Source: CAYOBW01 sp964402115 (GTDB lineage Bacteria; Verrucomicrobiota; Kiritimatiellia; UBA8416; CAYOBW01). From it: a stretch of DNA of 45,052 nucleotides. The stretch covers positions 1 to 45,052 of the forward strand of contig CAYOBW010000021.1 of NCBI GenBank assembly GCA_964402115.1, written 5' to 3'. The position numbers were made by a program, and so were the translations under genes. Below, in pieces: positions 24,750 to 33,375 of the stretch. The notes beneath the pieces are model-generated. The model ran no database searches. It was not told the DNA's origin and saw nothing but the letters and a program-made list of their open reading frames with translations. Every line of letters starts with the position of its first letter. Positions within the stretch are counted from its first letter, which is position 1.

Positions 24750-27185
24750 CTAGGCGCCCGAGGCGATGCGGCATAGTCCTTCCGGCGTGCCCACCCAGAG
24801 TTGCTCCCGTGCGGCGACCATCGCTGTGACCTCGCGGCCCAACAGAATGCGCGTGACCGGCCCGCCTTTGCCGTCGTACACGGCCACGCCCCACGGCTGT
24901 CCCGCGTATACGAACGACCCGTCCTGCGCCACGCAGGTGACAGACTCGCACGAGGCGACGAGGCGCACCCCGGCCGGCACGTTGGCCCAAGGCGTGACGG
25001 GCGCTTTGCCTGTCACGGCATGGGCCGCAGTTCCTGTCCGGCGCTCCACCTGCGACCGTGCGCCGGCCCAGCGGGAGGTTTTCAACGCGGCGGCGAGCTC
25101 ATCCTGGCAGGCCTTTGTGTCAGCGTGTTGGATCGCGAGCGCCAGACAGGCGTTGCCAAACTCCTCCTGCCCGTTTTCACCATGCGACCAGTAAAGGTTC
25201 GGGTCATACCTCTCAAACGGCTTCTCGCCTTTGGCCAGCCGCAGGCCGAGCGCGCGCAGTTTGTCGAGCTGGTCATTCTGCTCGTAAAGCCGCATCAGGC
25301 GGTAGGCGAGGTCGAGGTAGTTCTTGAAAGCCGTGCGGTTCCACACGCCCTTGCCGCGCGGGAAGGCGTCATGGGCATCGGCGGCGAGCAAAGCCTCAAG
25401 CGCAGCGACGGCTTCGGGGCCTTCCAGGCGGTCTTCGAGGTCAAGCAGCTCGAGGCGGGCGACCGCATCGAGCGGGCTCGCCTCGACGACGGCACGCATG
25501 AACGCGCGCTCCTGGTCGCGGCCCAGCTTGGCGAAACGCTCTTTCCAGGCCTGCCAGCCGTAATACCCGCCGGTGCTGGCGGCGGCGGCGTGGGCTATGG
25601 CGGCGGGATAGTCGCGCTGCTGCCAGGCCAGGTGGGCGCGGACGCTCGGGCTCTTGGCGGAGGCGACCTTCTTCCGCGCCCACGCATTGAGACGCGCCTC
25701 CTGTCCAACCGCTTTGAAACGGGCCGCCATGTTCTCGACGTGCTCGAGGTTTTCGAGCCGGCGTTCGTCGTCATCGAACTGCGCGAGTTGCGTCTCCAGC
25801 ACCTTGTCCGTTCGGCCCGCGGCGGCGTAGAGCCTCACAAGGCGGTCCTGCACGTCGCCGCGCACCAGGGTCGTGGCGCCGGGCTGTACAACGAAGTCGC
25901 TCTGGAAGAACGCGCGGGACTGCAGATGGGGCGCTTCGGAGATCTGCTCCTCGGCATCAGGCAGCCGCACGGGGCCGGGCGCTTCGGCCAGCACCTGCTC
26001 GAACGCGGCGATCGCCTCCGCGGGCTTCTGGCCGCTGTCGTAGACCTGGCCGCGCCGGTATGCGGCGCTCAGCGCGTCGAACGCGCCGCGCTTGACATAG
26101 TCGAGTTCAAGCGCGAGCGCGGCCTCGGTCTCGCCCTGGTGCAGCTTCACCTGCGCCAGCACGCGACGGGCGCGGTTCTCTGCACGATCAATTTCACGCT
26201 GCAGCTCCGACAGCAGGCCGGCCTCCTGGCCGGCGCCCTTGAACTCGCCATACGCAAGCCTGATGAACTCCTTGCGGGCCACGCCCACCCGGCCGGGGCC
26301 GAACGCGAAAGTGCGGTACAGTGGCGCGTTGCGCACCGGGTAGTCAGGCAATGAGCCGTCGGGCAGCGGCTGCGGGCGCGTGAGGTTGGGATTGAGATCC
26401 ATGTCCATCACGCGCAATGGTTCCAGAAGCACGGCCAGTGCTGCGTTGGTGCAGCCCGCGCGCTTGAGGAAGAAGGCATAGTCCAGCGCGAACTGGAGCC
26501 CGTAACCGTTGAAGCCGGGCGGGCTGACCACCTGCTTCACGGTGCCGGTGAGCTGCTGCTTACCGTCAAACTGCGCCACCTCGACCACGTAAGGGCGGGT
26601 GTTCGCCTTGTGGATGTCCCAGAGGCGCGCGAACTCGCGCGCCGCGTCGTCCATGAGTTCGAATGCGAGCAACCGGCGGAGCAGCCAGTTGTCGCGGTGG
26701 CTGCCAGGGCCGCAGCTGAACGGCAGCGCGGGCTGGTGCGTGCCATAGAAGAGGAAGCTGTCGCCGCCGTCCGGCGCGCCCGGCGGCTCGACCGGATAAT
26801 AGCCCGGCAGGCCGCTGCCCCAGTTGCTCTGCGGGGCGCTGGCAGCCAGCGTATGGCAGCGGTGCTTTGCTTCGTCTTTGCGGCCGCTCGCCAACAACAG
26901 CTCCGCCTCGACCAGCAAGGCGCGGGGCAATTCCGGCAGGCGCGGCTCAAGCCGCAGAAGTGCGAGAAACCTGGCGGCCTCGCCCCGGGCAAGCGTCACG
27001 GCGGCGAACTCGCCGCCGGGAATGGCCACGAACTTCAGGAAGGCCTCTTCGGCGCGGCCTTCTCTCTCCAGCTTGCGGGCTTCTGCAAAGGCCTGGCGGT
27101 CGTCCTCTTCCTGAGCCGCGCTCGCACCAGACACGGCGATAAGTCCCGCGAAAGCCGTCAGCGTACCGGCCAGCATGCGTTTCAT
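24750..27185 (-). CDS. N-terminal part of the amber-split protein: signal peptide, TPR-like repeats, start of propeller
   Basis: An 811-aa product with a clear signal peptide (MKRMLAGTLTAFAGLIAV, SGASA). About 600 residues of TPR-like helical repeats follow, and then propeller strands (SFVYAGQPWGVAVYDG; EQLWVGTPEGLCRIASGA) cut off by TAG. The propeller continues in the same frame after the stop, so the intact protein would be about 1786 residues: secreted TPR, beta-propeller, HEAT. All these modules bind proteins, so an extracytoplasmic scaffold or sensor is plausible; no catalytic motif was seen. TAG is an ordinary stop for several neighbouring genes (dapA, the VTC gene, the DUF4340 gene, the GH106 gene), so recoding is unlikely. 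Confidence 0.78.
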   Translation of the reverse strand: MKRMLAGTLTAFAGLIAVSGASAAQEEDDRQAFAEARKLEREGRAEEAFLKFVAIPGGEFAAVTLARGEAARFLALLRLEPRLPELPRALLVEAELLLASGRKDEAKHRCHTLAASAPQSNWGSGLPGYYPVEPPGAPDGGDSFLFYGTHQPALPFSCGPGSHRDNWLLRRLLAFELMDDAAREFARLWDIHKANTRPYVVEVAQFDGKQQLTGTVKQVVSPPGFNGYGLQFALDYAFFLKRAGCTNAALAVLLEPLRVMDMDLNPNLTRPQPLPDGSLPDYPVRNAPLYRTFAFGPGRVGVARKEFIRLAYGEFKGAGQEAGLLSELQREIDRAENRARRVLAQVKLHQGETEAALALELDYVKRGAFDALSAAYRRGQVYDSGQKPAEAIAAFEQVLAEAPGPVRLPDAEEQISEAPHLQSRAFFQSDFVVQPGATTLVRGDVQDRLVRLYAAAGRTDKVLETQLAQFDDDERRLENLEHVENMAARFKAVGQEARLNAWARKKVASAKSPSVRAHLAWQQRDYPAAIAHAAAASTGGYYGWQAWKERFAKLGRDQERAFMRAVVEASPLDAVARLELLDLEDRLEGPEAVAALEALLAADAHDAFPRGKGVWNRTAFKNYLDLAYRLMRLYEQNDQLDKLRALGLRLAKGEKPFERYDPNLYWSHGENGQEEFGNACLALAIQHADTKACQDELAAALKTSRWAGARSQVERRTGTAAHAVTGKAPVTPWANVPAGVRLVASCESVTCVAQDGSFVYAGQPWGVAVYDGKGGPVTRILLGREVTAMVAAREQLWVGTPEGLCRIASGA

Positions 27186-27282
27186 GGTTGCCTTGACCGT
27201 AGCTGAGCCGGGGTGGAAACGTCAAGATGATCGACAAGACTCGTTCCGTCAGAGTAAGAAGTACAGAGATGCCCACGCCAGC

Positions 27283-27315
27283 GAGGAGTTACCTGCGCTT
27301 GATTCCGTTTCGCTT
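27283..27315 (-). pseudogene. Short relic matching the SGNH fragment tail at 36799-36834
   Basis: Starting with GAGGAGTTACC and ending TTCGCTT, this stretch aligns with 36799-36834 with one mismatch and three gap bases. On the minus strand both read ...KR.GIKR.R followed by TAA. It lies 5' of mrr and pairs with the GH106 tail relic on the other side of mrr. Confidence 0.55.
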
Positions 27316-27420
27316 TCCGTTAGTCTAGACCTCATGCGAAAGGCAAGCACGCGCGCACTCACCCTGGCGGGTTCGCAGACTGTCACGGTGAGCGTAGGCA
27401 GCACAGAAAGAACAAACGCT

Positions 27421-28305
27421 ATGGCAAAACGAAAATCCGAGGGGGCACAGTTCGTTCGCTATTTCGGGCCACTTCTGGATGCTTTGCGAACACTCGGTGG
27501 TTCAGCTTCTGGCAAGGAAGCCGTCGAGCAAGTCGCTCTAGAACTCAAGATTTCCGATGAAGCGCAAAACGAAGTAATGAGTTCGGGAAGCCCGAGATTC
27601 CCCAATCAGGTCGCATGGGCTCGCTTTTACCTCAGTCGAGAAGGACTCCTCGATTCTTCAAAACGCGGTGTATGGAGTCTCACGCAAAAAGGCTGGTCCA
27701 CAAAACTGTCCCACGACGAGGCACGGCAATTGTTTTCGAAGTGGGTAAAGGTCTTTGCGGTTGAACGAAAGCGGCGGCAAGAAGAAGAGGAACCGGAAGA
27801 AACTGTTGCCGAAGGGACGGGAGCCGTGTCTCACGACTATCGCGACGTCGTTCTAGATCTTATCCGATCGCTCCCTCCCGAAGGCTTCGAACGGCTTTGC
27901 CAGAGGTTGCTACGCGAATCAGGCTTCATACAAGTCGTCGTGACGGGGCGCTCTGGCGATGAAGGCATAGATGGTTTCGGAACCCTGCAGATCAACCCAT
28001 TTGTCAGTTTCAAGGTGCTCTTTCAGTGCAAGCGATACACCAGGTCAGTGACGCCCTCGCAGGTCCGAGACTTTCGGGGTGCGATGCAGGGTCGTGCAGA
28101 CAAGGGAATCATCATCACGACAGGCACATTCACCGCTGAGGCGCAGCGCGAGGCATCCCGCGATGGCGCGCCACCCATTGAACTTGTGGATGCGACGAGT
28201 CTGATAGGAATGCTCGAACGTCTTGAGATCGGTTTGCGGCCCATTCAGACCTACCTGCCGGACTTCGTCTTTTTTCAGGAGTTCCAGAAGAAGGACGGTG
28301 CCTGA
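27421..28305 (+). CDS. mrr: Mrr-type restriction endonuclease
   Basis: A 294-aa type IV-like nuclease expected to cut methylated foreign DNA in the cytoplasm. Residues about 5-95 form the Mrr N-terminal winged-helix domain (FGPLLDALRTLGGSASGKEA; FPNQVAWARFYLSREGLL). An acidic linker (EEEEPEET) joins it to the Mrr catalytic domain (about 145-275). The PD-(D/E)xK core is visible: D184 in GRSGDEGIDGFG, then Q202 and K204 in FQCKRY. IIITTGTFTAEAQREA is the other family hallmark. The ATG was chosen at the domain start; the open frame extends upstream without homology. Codons are clearly more AT-rich than the neighbours, pointing to horizontal acquisition. No methylase or other defence gene is adjacent. 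Confidence 0.93.
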   Translation: MAKRKSEGAQFVRYFGPLLDALRTLGGSASGKEAVEQVALELKISDEAQNEVMSSGSPRFPNQVAWARFYLSREGLLDSSKRGVWSLTQKGWSTKLSHDEARQLFSKWVKVFAVERKRRQEEEEPEETVAEGTGAVSHDYRDVVLDLIRSLPPEGFERLCQRLLRESGFIQVVVTGRSGDEGIDGFGTLQINPFVSFKVLFQCKRYTRSVTPSQVRDFRGAMQGRADKGIIITTGTFTAEAQREASRDGAPPIELVDATSLIGMLERLEIGLRPIQTYLPDFVFFQEFQKKDGA

Positions 28306-28315
28306 CGCCGGCGGC

Positions 28316-28357
28316 ACCGTTGGTCCTCTGGCAATGGCACATCGCCAATGAGGCGGT
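28316..28357 (-). pseudogene. Remnant of a GH106-type C-terminus
   Basis: Read on the minus strand this encodes NRLIGDVPLPEDQR, matching NRLIGDASLPEDQR near the end of the intact GH106 gene (DNA match around 37057-37098 with few differences). It starts abruptly after an unrelated fragment and ends beside mrr, so it is a gene scrap. Confidence 0.6.
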
Positions 28358-28361
28358 TCGG

Positions 28362-28574
28362 TCATGTCTTGCCTTGTTCCAAGTCTCTAATGCGCGCTCT
28401 CAAGCGTTGGTTTTCCTCCGCCTGGTTCTTGTCATGCGCTCGCCTTGGCGGTTCCGCCAGTTGTACCACGTGGTCATTCGTGAGGTAGACGCCGCTGAGC
28501 ATGGAAGTCTTTACGTGCGCCCGATGAACGCTTCCCTCTTGGTCCCGGCAGACAATCTGGTCAGCGACCCACGG
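28362..28574 (-). other. Open fragment of ~70 codons without a start, unrecognised
   Basis: A stop-to-stop minus-strand frame. It contains VADQIVCRDQEGSVHRAHV, later VVQLAEPPRRAHDKNQAEEN, and a coiled-coil-like RLRARIRDLEQGKT end. It looks protein-like (charged heptads at the end) but has only an internal ATG and overlaps the 3' end of the TolC-like gene in another frame. It probably is the 3' part of a lost gene. No family was recognised. Confidence 0.3.
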
Positions 28575-29889
28575 TCAGATCGTACTCTCCGACCAGCTCC
28601 ATATACTCGGTCTGGAGGTTGATGGACTGGATGCGGCTGTTCTCCAGTTCGTTCTGCGCGCGGATGAACTCCAGGATGTCGATCTCGCCGTTGTTCCACC
28701 GGTCCTGGTAGAGCTCCACCCGCTGGCCGGCCACCGCGACCTTCTGCTCCTGCAGGCGCACCAGGTTCAGCGTCTCCACCACCCGCCGGCCCAGGTCGCG
28801 GATGCTCCTGATCTTCTGCTGCCGCGCTTCGACCAGGTCGATCCCGAGCAACGCCAGCTCTTTCTCCAGGCGATCGGCGCGCAGCCGGTCGGTCTTCCCG
28901 CCCAGCTCCCAGGAAACGCCGAGGCCCAGCGCGGTCTCGGTGTCGCGCCCCAGGTCCATGCCCTCCTCGCCGTCCCGGCCGGCGGTGGCCGAGAGGGTCA
29001 GCTTCGGCCAGCGGCGAGCCCGCTGGACCGGCAGCTCGTTCCCGGCCTTCTTCTGCAGCAGGGCCGCGTTCAGCAGGTCCTCGCTGTTCTCCAGGCTGAA
29101 GGCGATGTCCTCCTCCACGCGGAGCGCCTGCTCAGCGAAGCGGAACGAGGTGTCGACGTCCACGGCCGCGTCCACATCCATGCCGATGACGGTCTTCAGG
29201 TCGTCCAGCGCCGAGGCGATCTGCCGCTGCGCGCGCAGGACAGCCGCCTCGTTCTCCGGCACCTCGAGCCTCGCGGTGGCGATGTCCAGGGGGCGCTCCC
29301 GCTCCAGGGCGTGCTCCAGGTTTCTCCGGGCCTGCACCAGTCGCAGCTCGTTGACCCGCAGGGTCTGGCGGCTGCGGATGAGCAGGTAGAAGCGCTTCTT
29401 GACGTCGAAGGCCAGCTCCCGCTGGTACCGGTTCAGCCGGTTCGCTGCAATCAGGGTGTCCAGCTTGCTGTTGTCGATCTCCAGCATGGATTCGGCCCAG
29501 GACCCGCCACCCAGCACGACCTTCGACAGGCGGAGCGAGGCGTCGGCGCCTTCCTCGTCGTCCTTCCGGTCGGACCGGCCGGTCAGGGTCGCGCTGAGGC
29601 CGCCGGGCAGCTCCTGCTTGAGCGAGCTGGCGGCCGTGGTCCGGTCGGTGTCGAGCGACTCCTCCGCGGAGAGGGTCAGCGCCGGGCGGAACTTGCCCCA
29701 GGCGATGCCCGTGTCCAGCCGGCTGCTGTCGAGCTCGATGCGCCGCTTGGCCAGTTCGCGGGAATGCTCGCGTGCGTAGGCGATGCACTCCTCCAGCGTC
29801 CGCCCGTCCGGGGCGGCCGCGGTGAGGGCTGCGCAGAGCGCGAGCATGGCCAAGCGAAGAAGCGGACGGCAGGCGGGGAACTCATTCAT
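28561..29889 (-). CDS. TolC-like outer-membrane efflux protein, 442 aa
   Basis: OMF-family channel with a signal peptide (LLRLAMLALCAALTAAA) and two helical coiled-coil repeats: LEECIAYAREHSRELAKRRIEL near the N-terminus, then DLLNAALLQKKAGNELPVQRAR in the second half. The end NNGEIDILEFIRAQNELENS is a typical TolC closing helix. The first codons overlap the 3' end of the MacB-like gene by 8 bases. It closes a four-gene overlapping operon and is presumed to be the outer-membrane exit of that pump. Confidence 0.9.
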   Translation of the reverse strand: MNEFPACRPLLRLAMLALCAALTAAAPDGRTLEECIAYAREHSRELAKRRIELDSSRLDTGIAWGKFRPALTLSAEESLDTDRTTAASSLKQELPGGLSATLTGRSDRKDDEEGADASLRLSKVVLGGGSWAESMLEIDNSKLDTLIAANRLNRYQRELAFDVKKRFYLLIRSRQTLRVNELRLVQARRNLEHALERERPLDIATARLEVPENEAAVLRAQRQIASALDDLKTVIGMDVDAAVDVDTSFRFAEQALRVEEDIAFSLENSEDLLNAALLQKKAGNELPVQRARRWPKLTLSATAGRDGEEGMDLGRDTETALGLGVSWELGGKTDRLRADRLEKELALLGIDLVEARQQKIRSIRDLGRRVVETLNLVRLQEQKVAVAGQRVELYQDRWNNGEIDILEFIRAQNELENSRIQSINLQTEYMELVGEYDLTVGR

Positions 29890-31918
29890 AGCGCAGGGCC
29901 TCCACCGGGTTCGCCTCCGCCGCCTTGACCGCAGGGTAGAGGCCGAAGAGGAGGCCGGTGGCCGTGGCGGCGGCGACGGAGATCGCGACCATGCCCGTCG
30001 AAACCACGATGGGCAGGTCCAGGGCGGCGCAGGTGACCGCCACCACGGCCACGGCGAGCAGGATGCCCACCAGGCCGCCGGTGAGCGAGATCACCACCGC
30101 CTCCGAGAGGAATTGGTAGAGGATATCCCGCCGCGTGGCCCCCACGGCCCGCCGGATACCGATCTCGCGCGTGCGCTCCGTGACCGAGGCCAGCATGATG
30201 TTCATGATCCCGATGCCGCCGACAATAAGCGCGACGGAGGAGACGCAGATGGTGAGGATGTCCAGCAGCCGCTGCGACTGCTGCTTCTGCTTGAGCAGGT
30301 CCAGCGGGATCACCAGGTTGAAATCCTCCTGGCCGCGGTGCGACACCTGCAGCAGGCGGCGGATGGAGGCGCCCGCCTCGTAGAGCATCTCCTCGTTCTC
30401 CAGTTGCAGCAGGATCTCGTCCAGGTCGCTGCGCAGGTCCAGGGCCTTGGTGCGGAGCAGGAGGGTACGCAGCGGGATCAGCAGGTCGTAGTTCGCGTCG
30501 CCGGCGCCGGTGGCCTCCAGCCCCGCGGTGTCGATGTTCCGGTTGGCCAGCACCCCCACGACGCGGTAGGGATTCCCGCCCAGCAGGAGGTCGCGCCCCA
30601 CCGCGGCGGCGACGCCGAGGCGCTCGGCCACGGCGTGGCCGAGCACGGCGACCCGCGCACACTGGTCCTGGTCGCTGTCGTCGAGGAAGCGCCCGGCGGC
30701 GACGCGCAGGTTGTTGACCGCGAGGTAGTCGCCCCAGGCGCCGAGGACGCGCGGCGTGACCGGGCGGTCGCTGTCGGCCATCAGGTTCAGCTTGATCTCC
30801 CGCGCGGCGGCGGCGCGCCGGACGCCCGGGACATGTTTCCGGATCATCGCCAGGTCATCGAGGGAGAGCCCGGCGGAACCGGCGATGCGCGCCTGCGAGA
30901 GCTTCTCCCCCTCGAGGCGCAGGTCGGCCACCCGCACCAGGTTGGCGCCGAGCGCGCGAATCTGGTCGGCCTGCTTCTGCTTGCTGCCCAGCGAGAACGA
31001 CGACATGGCGATCACGCCGGCCACCGCGATGATGATGCCCAGCATCGTCAGGGCGGACCGCATCTTGTGCGCCAGCAGGCCCTCGCGAACGCCGATGCGG
31101 AGCAGATCGACGAAGCGCATCCGCGCTGGGCCGCCCTCCGTCCGCTCCGGAGCGGACGCTTGCATCCGGACCGGCCGCCGTCCCGGCACGTCCTCCACAA
31201 TCGCGCCGTCCCGCAGGGCAATGCGGCGGGTGCCCGCGTCCGCGAACTTCGGGTCGTGGGTGACCATCAGGATCGTGTAGCCCTTGTCGTGCAGGCCGTA
31301 GAGCACGTCCATGATCTCCCCGCCGGTCCGCGAGTCCAGGTTGCCGGTCGGCTCGTCCGCGAAGATGATGTCCGGCTCGTTCACGAGTGCGCGGGCGATG
31401 GCCACCCGCTGGGCCTGCCCGCCGGACAGCTCGCTGGGCCGGTGGCGCAGGCGAGCGCCCAAGCCGAGGCGCTCGGCGTAGGCCGCCGCCCGCCGGAGCC
31501 GCGTGCGGCGGTCCACGCCGCTGTAGACCATGGCCAGGGCGATGTTCTGCTGGACGGTCAGGTCGCTGAGCAGGTTGAACTGCTGGAAGACGAACCCGAC
31601 CCGGCGGTTGCGCGCGTGCGACAGGTCGCTGTCGGAGAGGCCGGACACGCGGCAGCCCGCGAGGTCGTAGCGTCCGGCCGTGGGCGTGTCCAGGCAGCCG
31701 AGGATGTGCATCAGCGTGGACTTGCCCGACCCGGAGCTGCCCATGACCACCACGAACTCCCCGCGGCCGATGCGCAGGTCCACGCCGTCCAGGGCGCGCA
31801 CGAGATTCTCGCCCATGGCATAGTGGCGGGACACCCTTTCCAGCCGCATCAGCGCGCCGTCCGGCAGCGCCGAAGCCTCGGGCGTCGCCGCGCCCGCACC
31901 GCGTTTCCCGTCGATCAT
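29882..31918 (-). CDS. macB: MacB-like ABC transporter (fused ATPase-permease), 678 aa
   Basis: The N-terminal ATPase has Walker A MGSSGSGKST (59-68), Q-loop FQQFNLLSDLTVQQN, signature LSGGQAQR (164-171), Walker B IIFADEP (184-190) and the H-loop VTHDPKFAD. A membrane helix at about 285-305, a periplasmic MacB_PCD domain and three C-terminal FtsX-type helices follow (IVGGIGIMNIMLASVTERTREIGIRRAVGA is the family fingerprint). Fused MacB/LptF-type exporters power tripartite pumps for peptides, lipoproteins or macrolides; the substrate here is unknown. The ATG overlaps the upstream adaptor stop (ATGA), with a GGAGGG site before it. Confidence 0.93.
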   Translation of the reverse strand: MIDGKRGAGAATPEASALPDGALMRLERVSRHYAMGENLVRALDGVDLRIGRGEFVVVMGSSGSGKSTLMHILGCLDTPTAGRYDLAGCRVSGLSDSDLSHARNRRVGFVFQQFNLLSDLTVQQNIALAMVYSGVDRRTRLRRAAAYAERLGLGARLRHRPSELSGGQAQRVAIARALVNEPDIIFADEPTGNLDSRTGGEIMDVLYGLHDKGYTILMVTHDPKFADAGTRRIALRDGAIVEDVPGRRPVRMQASAPERTEGGPARMRFVDLLRIGVREGLLAHKMRSALTMLGIIIAVAGVIAMSSFSLGSKQKQADQIRALGANLVRVADLRLEGEKLSQARIAGSAGLSLDDLAMIRKHVPGVRRAAAAREIKLNLMADSDRPVTPRVLGAWGDYLAVNNLRVAAGRFLDDSDQDQCARVAVLGHAVAERLGVAAAVGRDLLLGGNPYRVVGVLANRNIDTAGLEATGAGDANYDLLIPLRTLLLRTKALDLRSDLDEILLQLENEEMLYEAGASIRRLLQVSHRGQEDFNLVIPLDLLKQKQQSQRLLDILTICVSSVALIVGGIGIMNIMLASVTERTREIGIRRAVGATRRDILYQFLSEAVVISLTGGLVGILLAVAVVAVTCAALDLPIVVSTGMVAISVAAATATGLLFGLYPAVKAAEANPVEALRYE

Positions 31919-33375
31919 ACGCGGCCCTCCGGCGGCGCCGCCGCCACGACGTCCCCGGCGGCCAGGCCCTTCTCCACCAGGAAGAACGACTCGTCGAACA
32001 CCCGGCCCCGGATCTCGACCTTCCGCCAGCGGCCGTCCTCCTTGCGCAGCACGTGAAAGCCGCCGTTCTCCCGCATCACGGCCGCGCGCGGCACGACCGT
32101 GCGCGGCTGCGGCGGCGCTACCAGCAGCTCCACCAGGGCCGACATGCCGGGCCGGAACTCCAGCCCGTTGCCCTGGAGGGAGACCTCCGCGTTGAACATG
32201 TTGACGCCGGTCCGCCCGGTCTCGGATCCGCGCGGCGCCACGTCGGCGCGATCCCGCCCGACGCCGCCCAGCTCGACCACCTCGCCCTGGAACGTCCGGT
32301 CCGGGTAGGCCGGCAGCCGGATGCGGGCCGCCGTGCCCACCGCCACCTGGTCGATGTCCGTCTCGTGGATCATCAGCTCCACCCGGACCTGGCCGGGATT
32401 CACGACGTCGGCGATCACGTCATACTTCTCCACGCGGTCCCCCGGCTTGTACTCCGTCCACAGCCCGGTCTGCGCCTCGAAGTACTTGCGGACGGACAGG
32501 ATGCCGCCCTTCGGCGCGCGCACCGCGGTGGCCGCGAGGTCGTCGTCGACCTGCCTCCGGTCGTGACGGTTCTCCTCGATGCGGGCCTGGGCCACGTCGA
32601 TGGCGCGCCGGGCGTATTCGAGCCGGCGTTCCCGCGCCTTCCCGCTGCGGCTCAGCAGGGCCTCGATGCGCTCCACCTGGCGGCGCAGTTCGAGCAGCTG
32701 CTCCTCCGGCGCGCCCTTCGCCTTCAGGCGGATCTGGGCCTCGTTTTCCCGGACGCTGGCCTCCGCGGTCTCCGCCTTGCGCTGAAAGGTCTCCAGCATG
32801 GCGAGGGAGATGAAGTCCTTCTCGTGGAGTCGCTCCTGGCGCACCAGTTCGTCGCGGGCGTCGGCCAGGGTGAGGCGCGCCAGCTCCAGTTCGATCTCGA
32901 GCAGCCGCCGGTCCGCGGGCTTCAGCCCGGCGCGGGCGTCCTCCTCCCGCATCCGGGCGCTGACGAGCTCCTTCTCCAGCAGGGCCAGCCGGTTGGACTC
33001 CAGGCAGACCGCGTAGTCGTAATCGGCGGCGCAGGAGTCCCGGATCTCCTCGGCGTCGTGCGTGTTGAAAAGCACCTCCTTGAGCCGGTCCCGGGCCTCG
33101 GTGTCGTCCACGCGCAGGATCACCGCACCCTCCTGCACGCGCGCCCCCGACCGCGGGATCTCGAGCAGGTTCCCGGTGATGCCGACCACCACCGGCGCCG
33201 AATCCAGGCTGATCAGCCGCCCGCTCTCGTGGACCGACCGACCCATCACCCGGGTCTCCACGACGTACTCGGCCGGTGGGTCGTCCGCACCCGCCTGCGC
33301 CCCCAGGAGGCCAAGGGCCGCTACGCCCACGGCCATCCGTCCAGCCCGGCCCGCGCTCCGCGGCCCGCGCCTCAC
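31915..33375 (-). CDS. MacA/HlyD-like periplasmic adaptor protein, 486 aa
   Basis: The GTG at 33375 overlaps the upstream stop (GTGA) and gives a basic n-region before the hydrophobic stretch MAVGVAALGLLGAQAGA, so it is preferred over an internal ATG at 33336. The protein has lipoyl-like halves (ITGNLLEIPRSGARVQEGAVILRVD; RAPKGGILSVRKYFEAQTGL), a long coiled-coil hairpin between them, a beta-barrel (GQVRVELMIHETDIDQVAVG), and a C-terminal membrane-proximal domain ending VVAAAPPEGRV. It is the canonical single-unit adaptor for the adjacent MacB. Confidence 0.88.
   Translation of the reverse strand: MRRGPRSAGRAGRMAVGVAALGLLGAQAGADDPPAEYVVETRVMGRSVHESGRLISLDSAPVVVGITGNLLEIPRSGARVQEGAVILRVDDTEARDRLKEVLFNTHDAEEIRDSCAADYDYAVCLESNRLALLEKELVSARMREEDARAGLKPADRRLLEIELELARLTLADARDELVRQERLHEKDFISLAMLETFQRKAETAEASVRENEAQIRLKAKGAPEEQLLELRRQVERIEALLSRSGKARERRLEYARRAIDVAQARIEENRHDRRQVDDDLAATAVRAPKGGILSVRKYFEAQTGLWTEYKPGDRVEKYDVIADVVNPGQVRVELMIHETDIDQVAVGTAARIRLPAYPDRTFQGEVVELGGVGRDRADVAPRGSETGRTGVNMFNAEVSLQGNGLEFRPGMSALVELLVAPPQPRTVVPRAAVMRENGGFHVLRKEDGRWRKVEIRGRVFDESFFLVEKGLAAGDVVAAAPPEGRV

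Noticed and set aside
24750..24752. Amber codon read as an amino acid (recoding or pyrrolysine)
   Set aside because: TAG is the normal stop for dapA, the VTC gene, the DUF4340 gene, the GH106 gene and others here, and no suppressor machinery is in the window; a nonsense mutation or sequence error is simpler.
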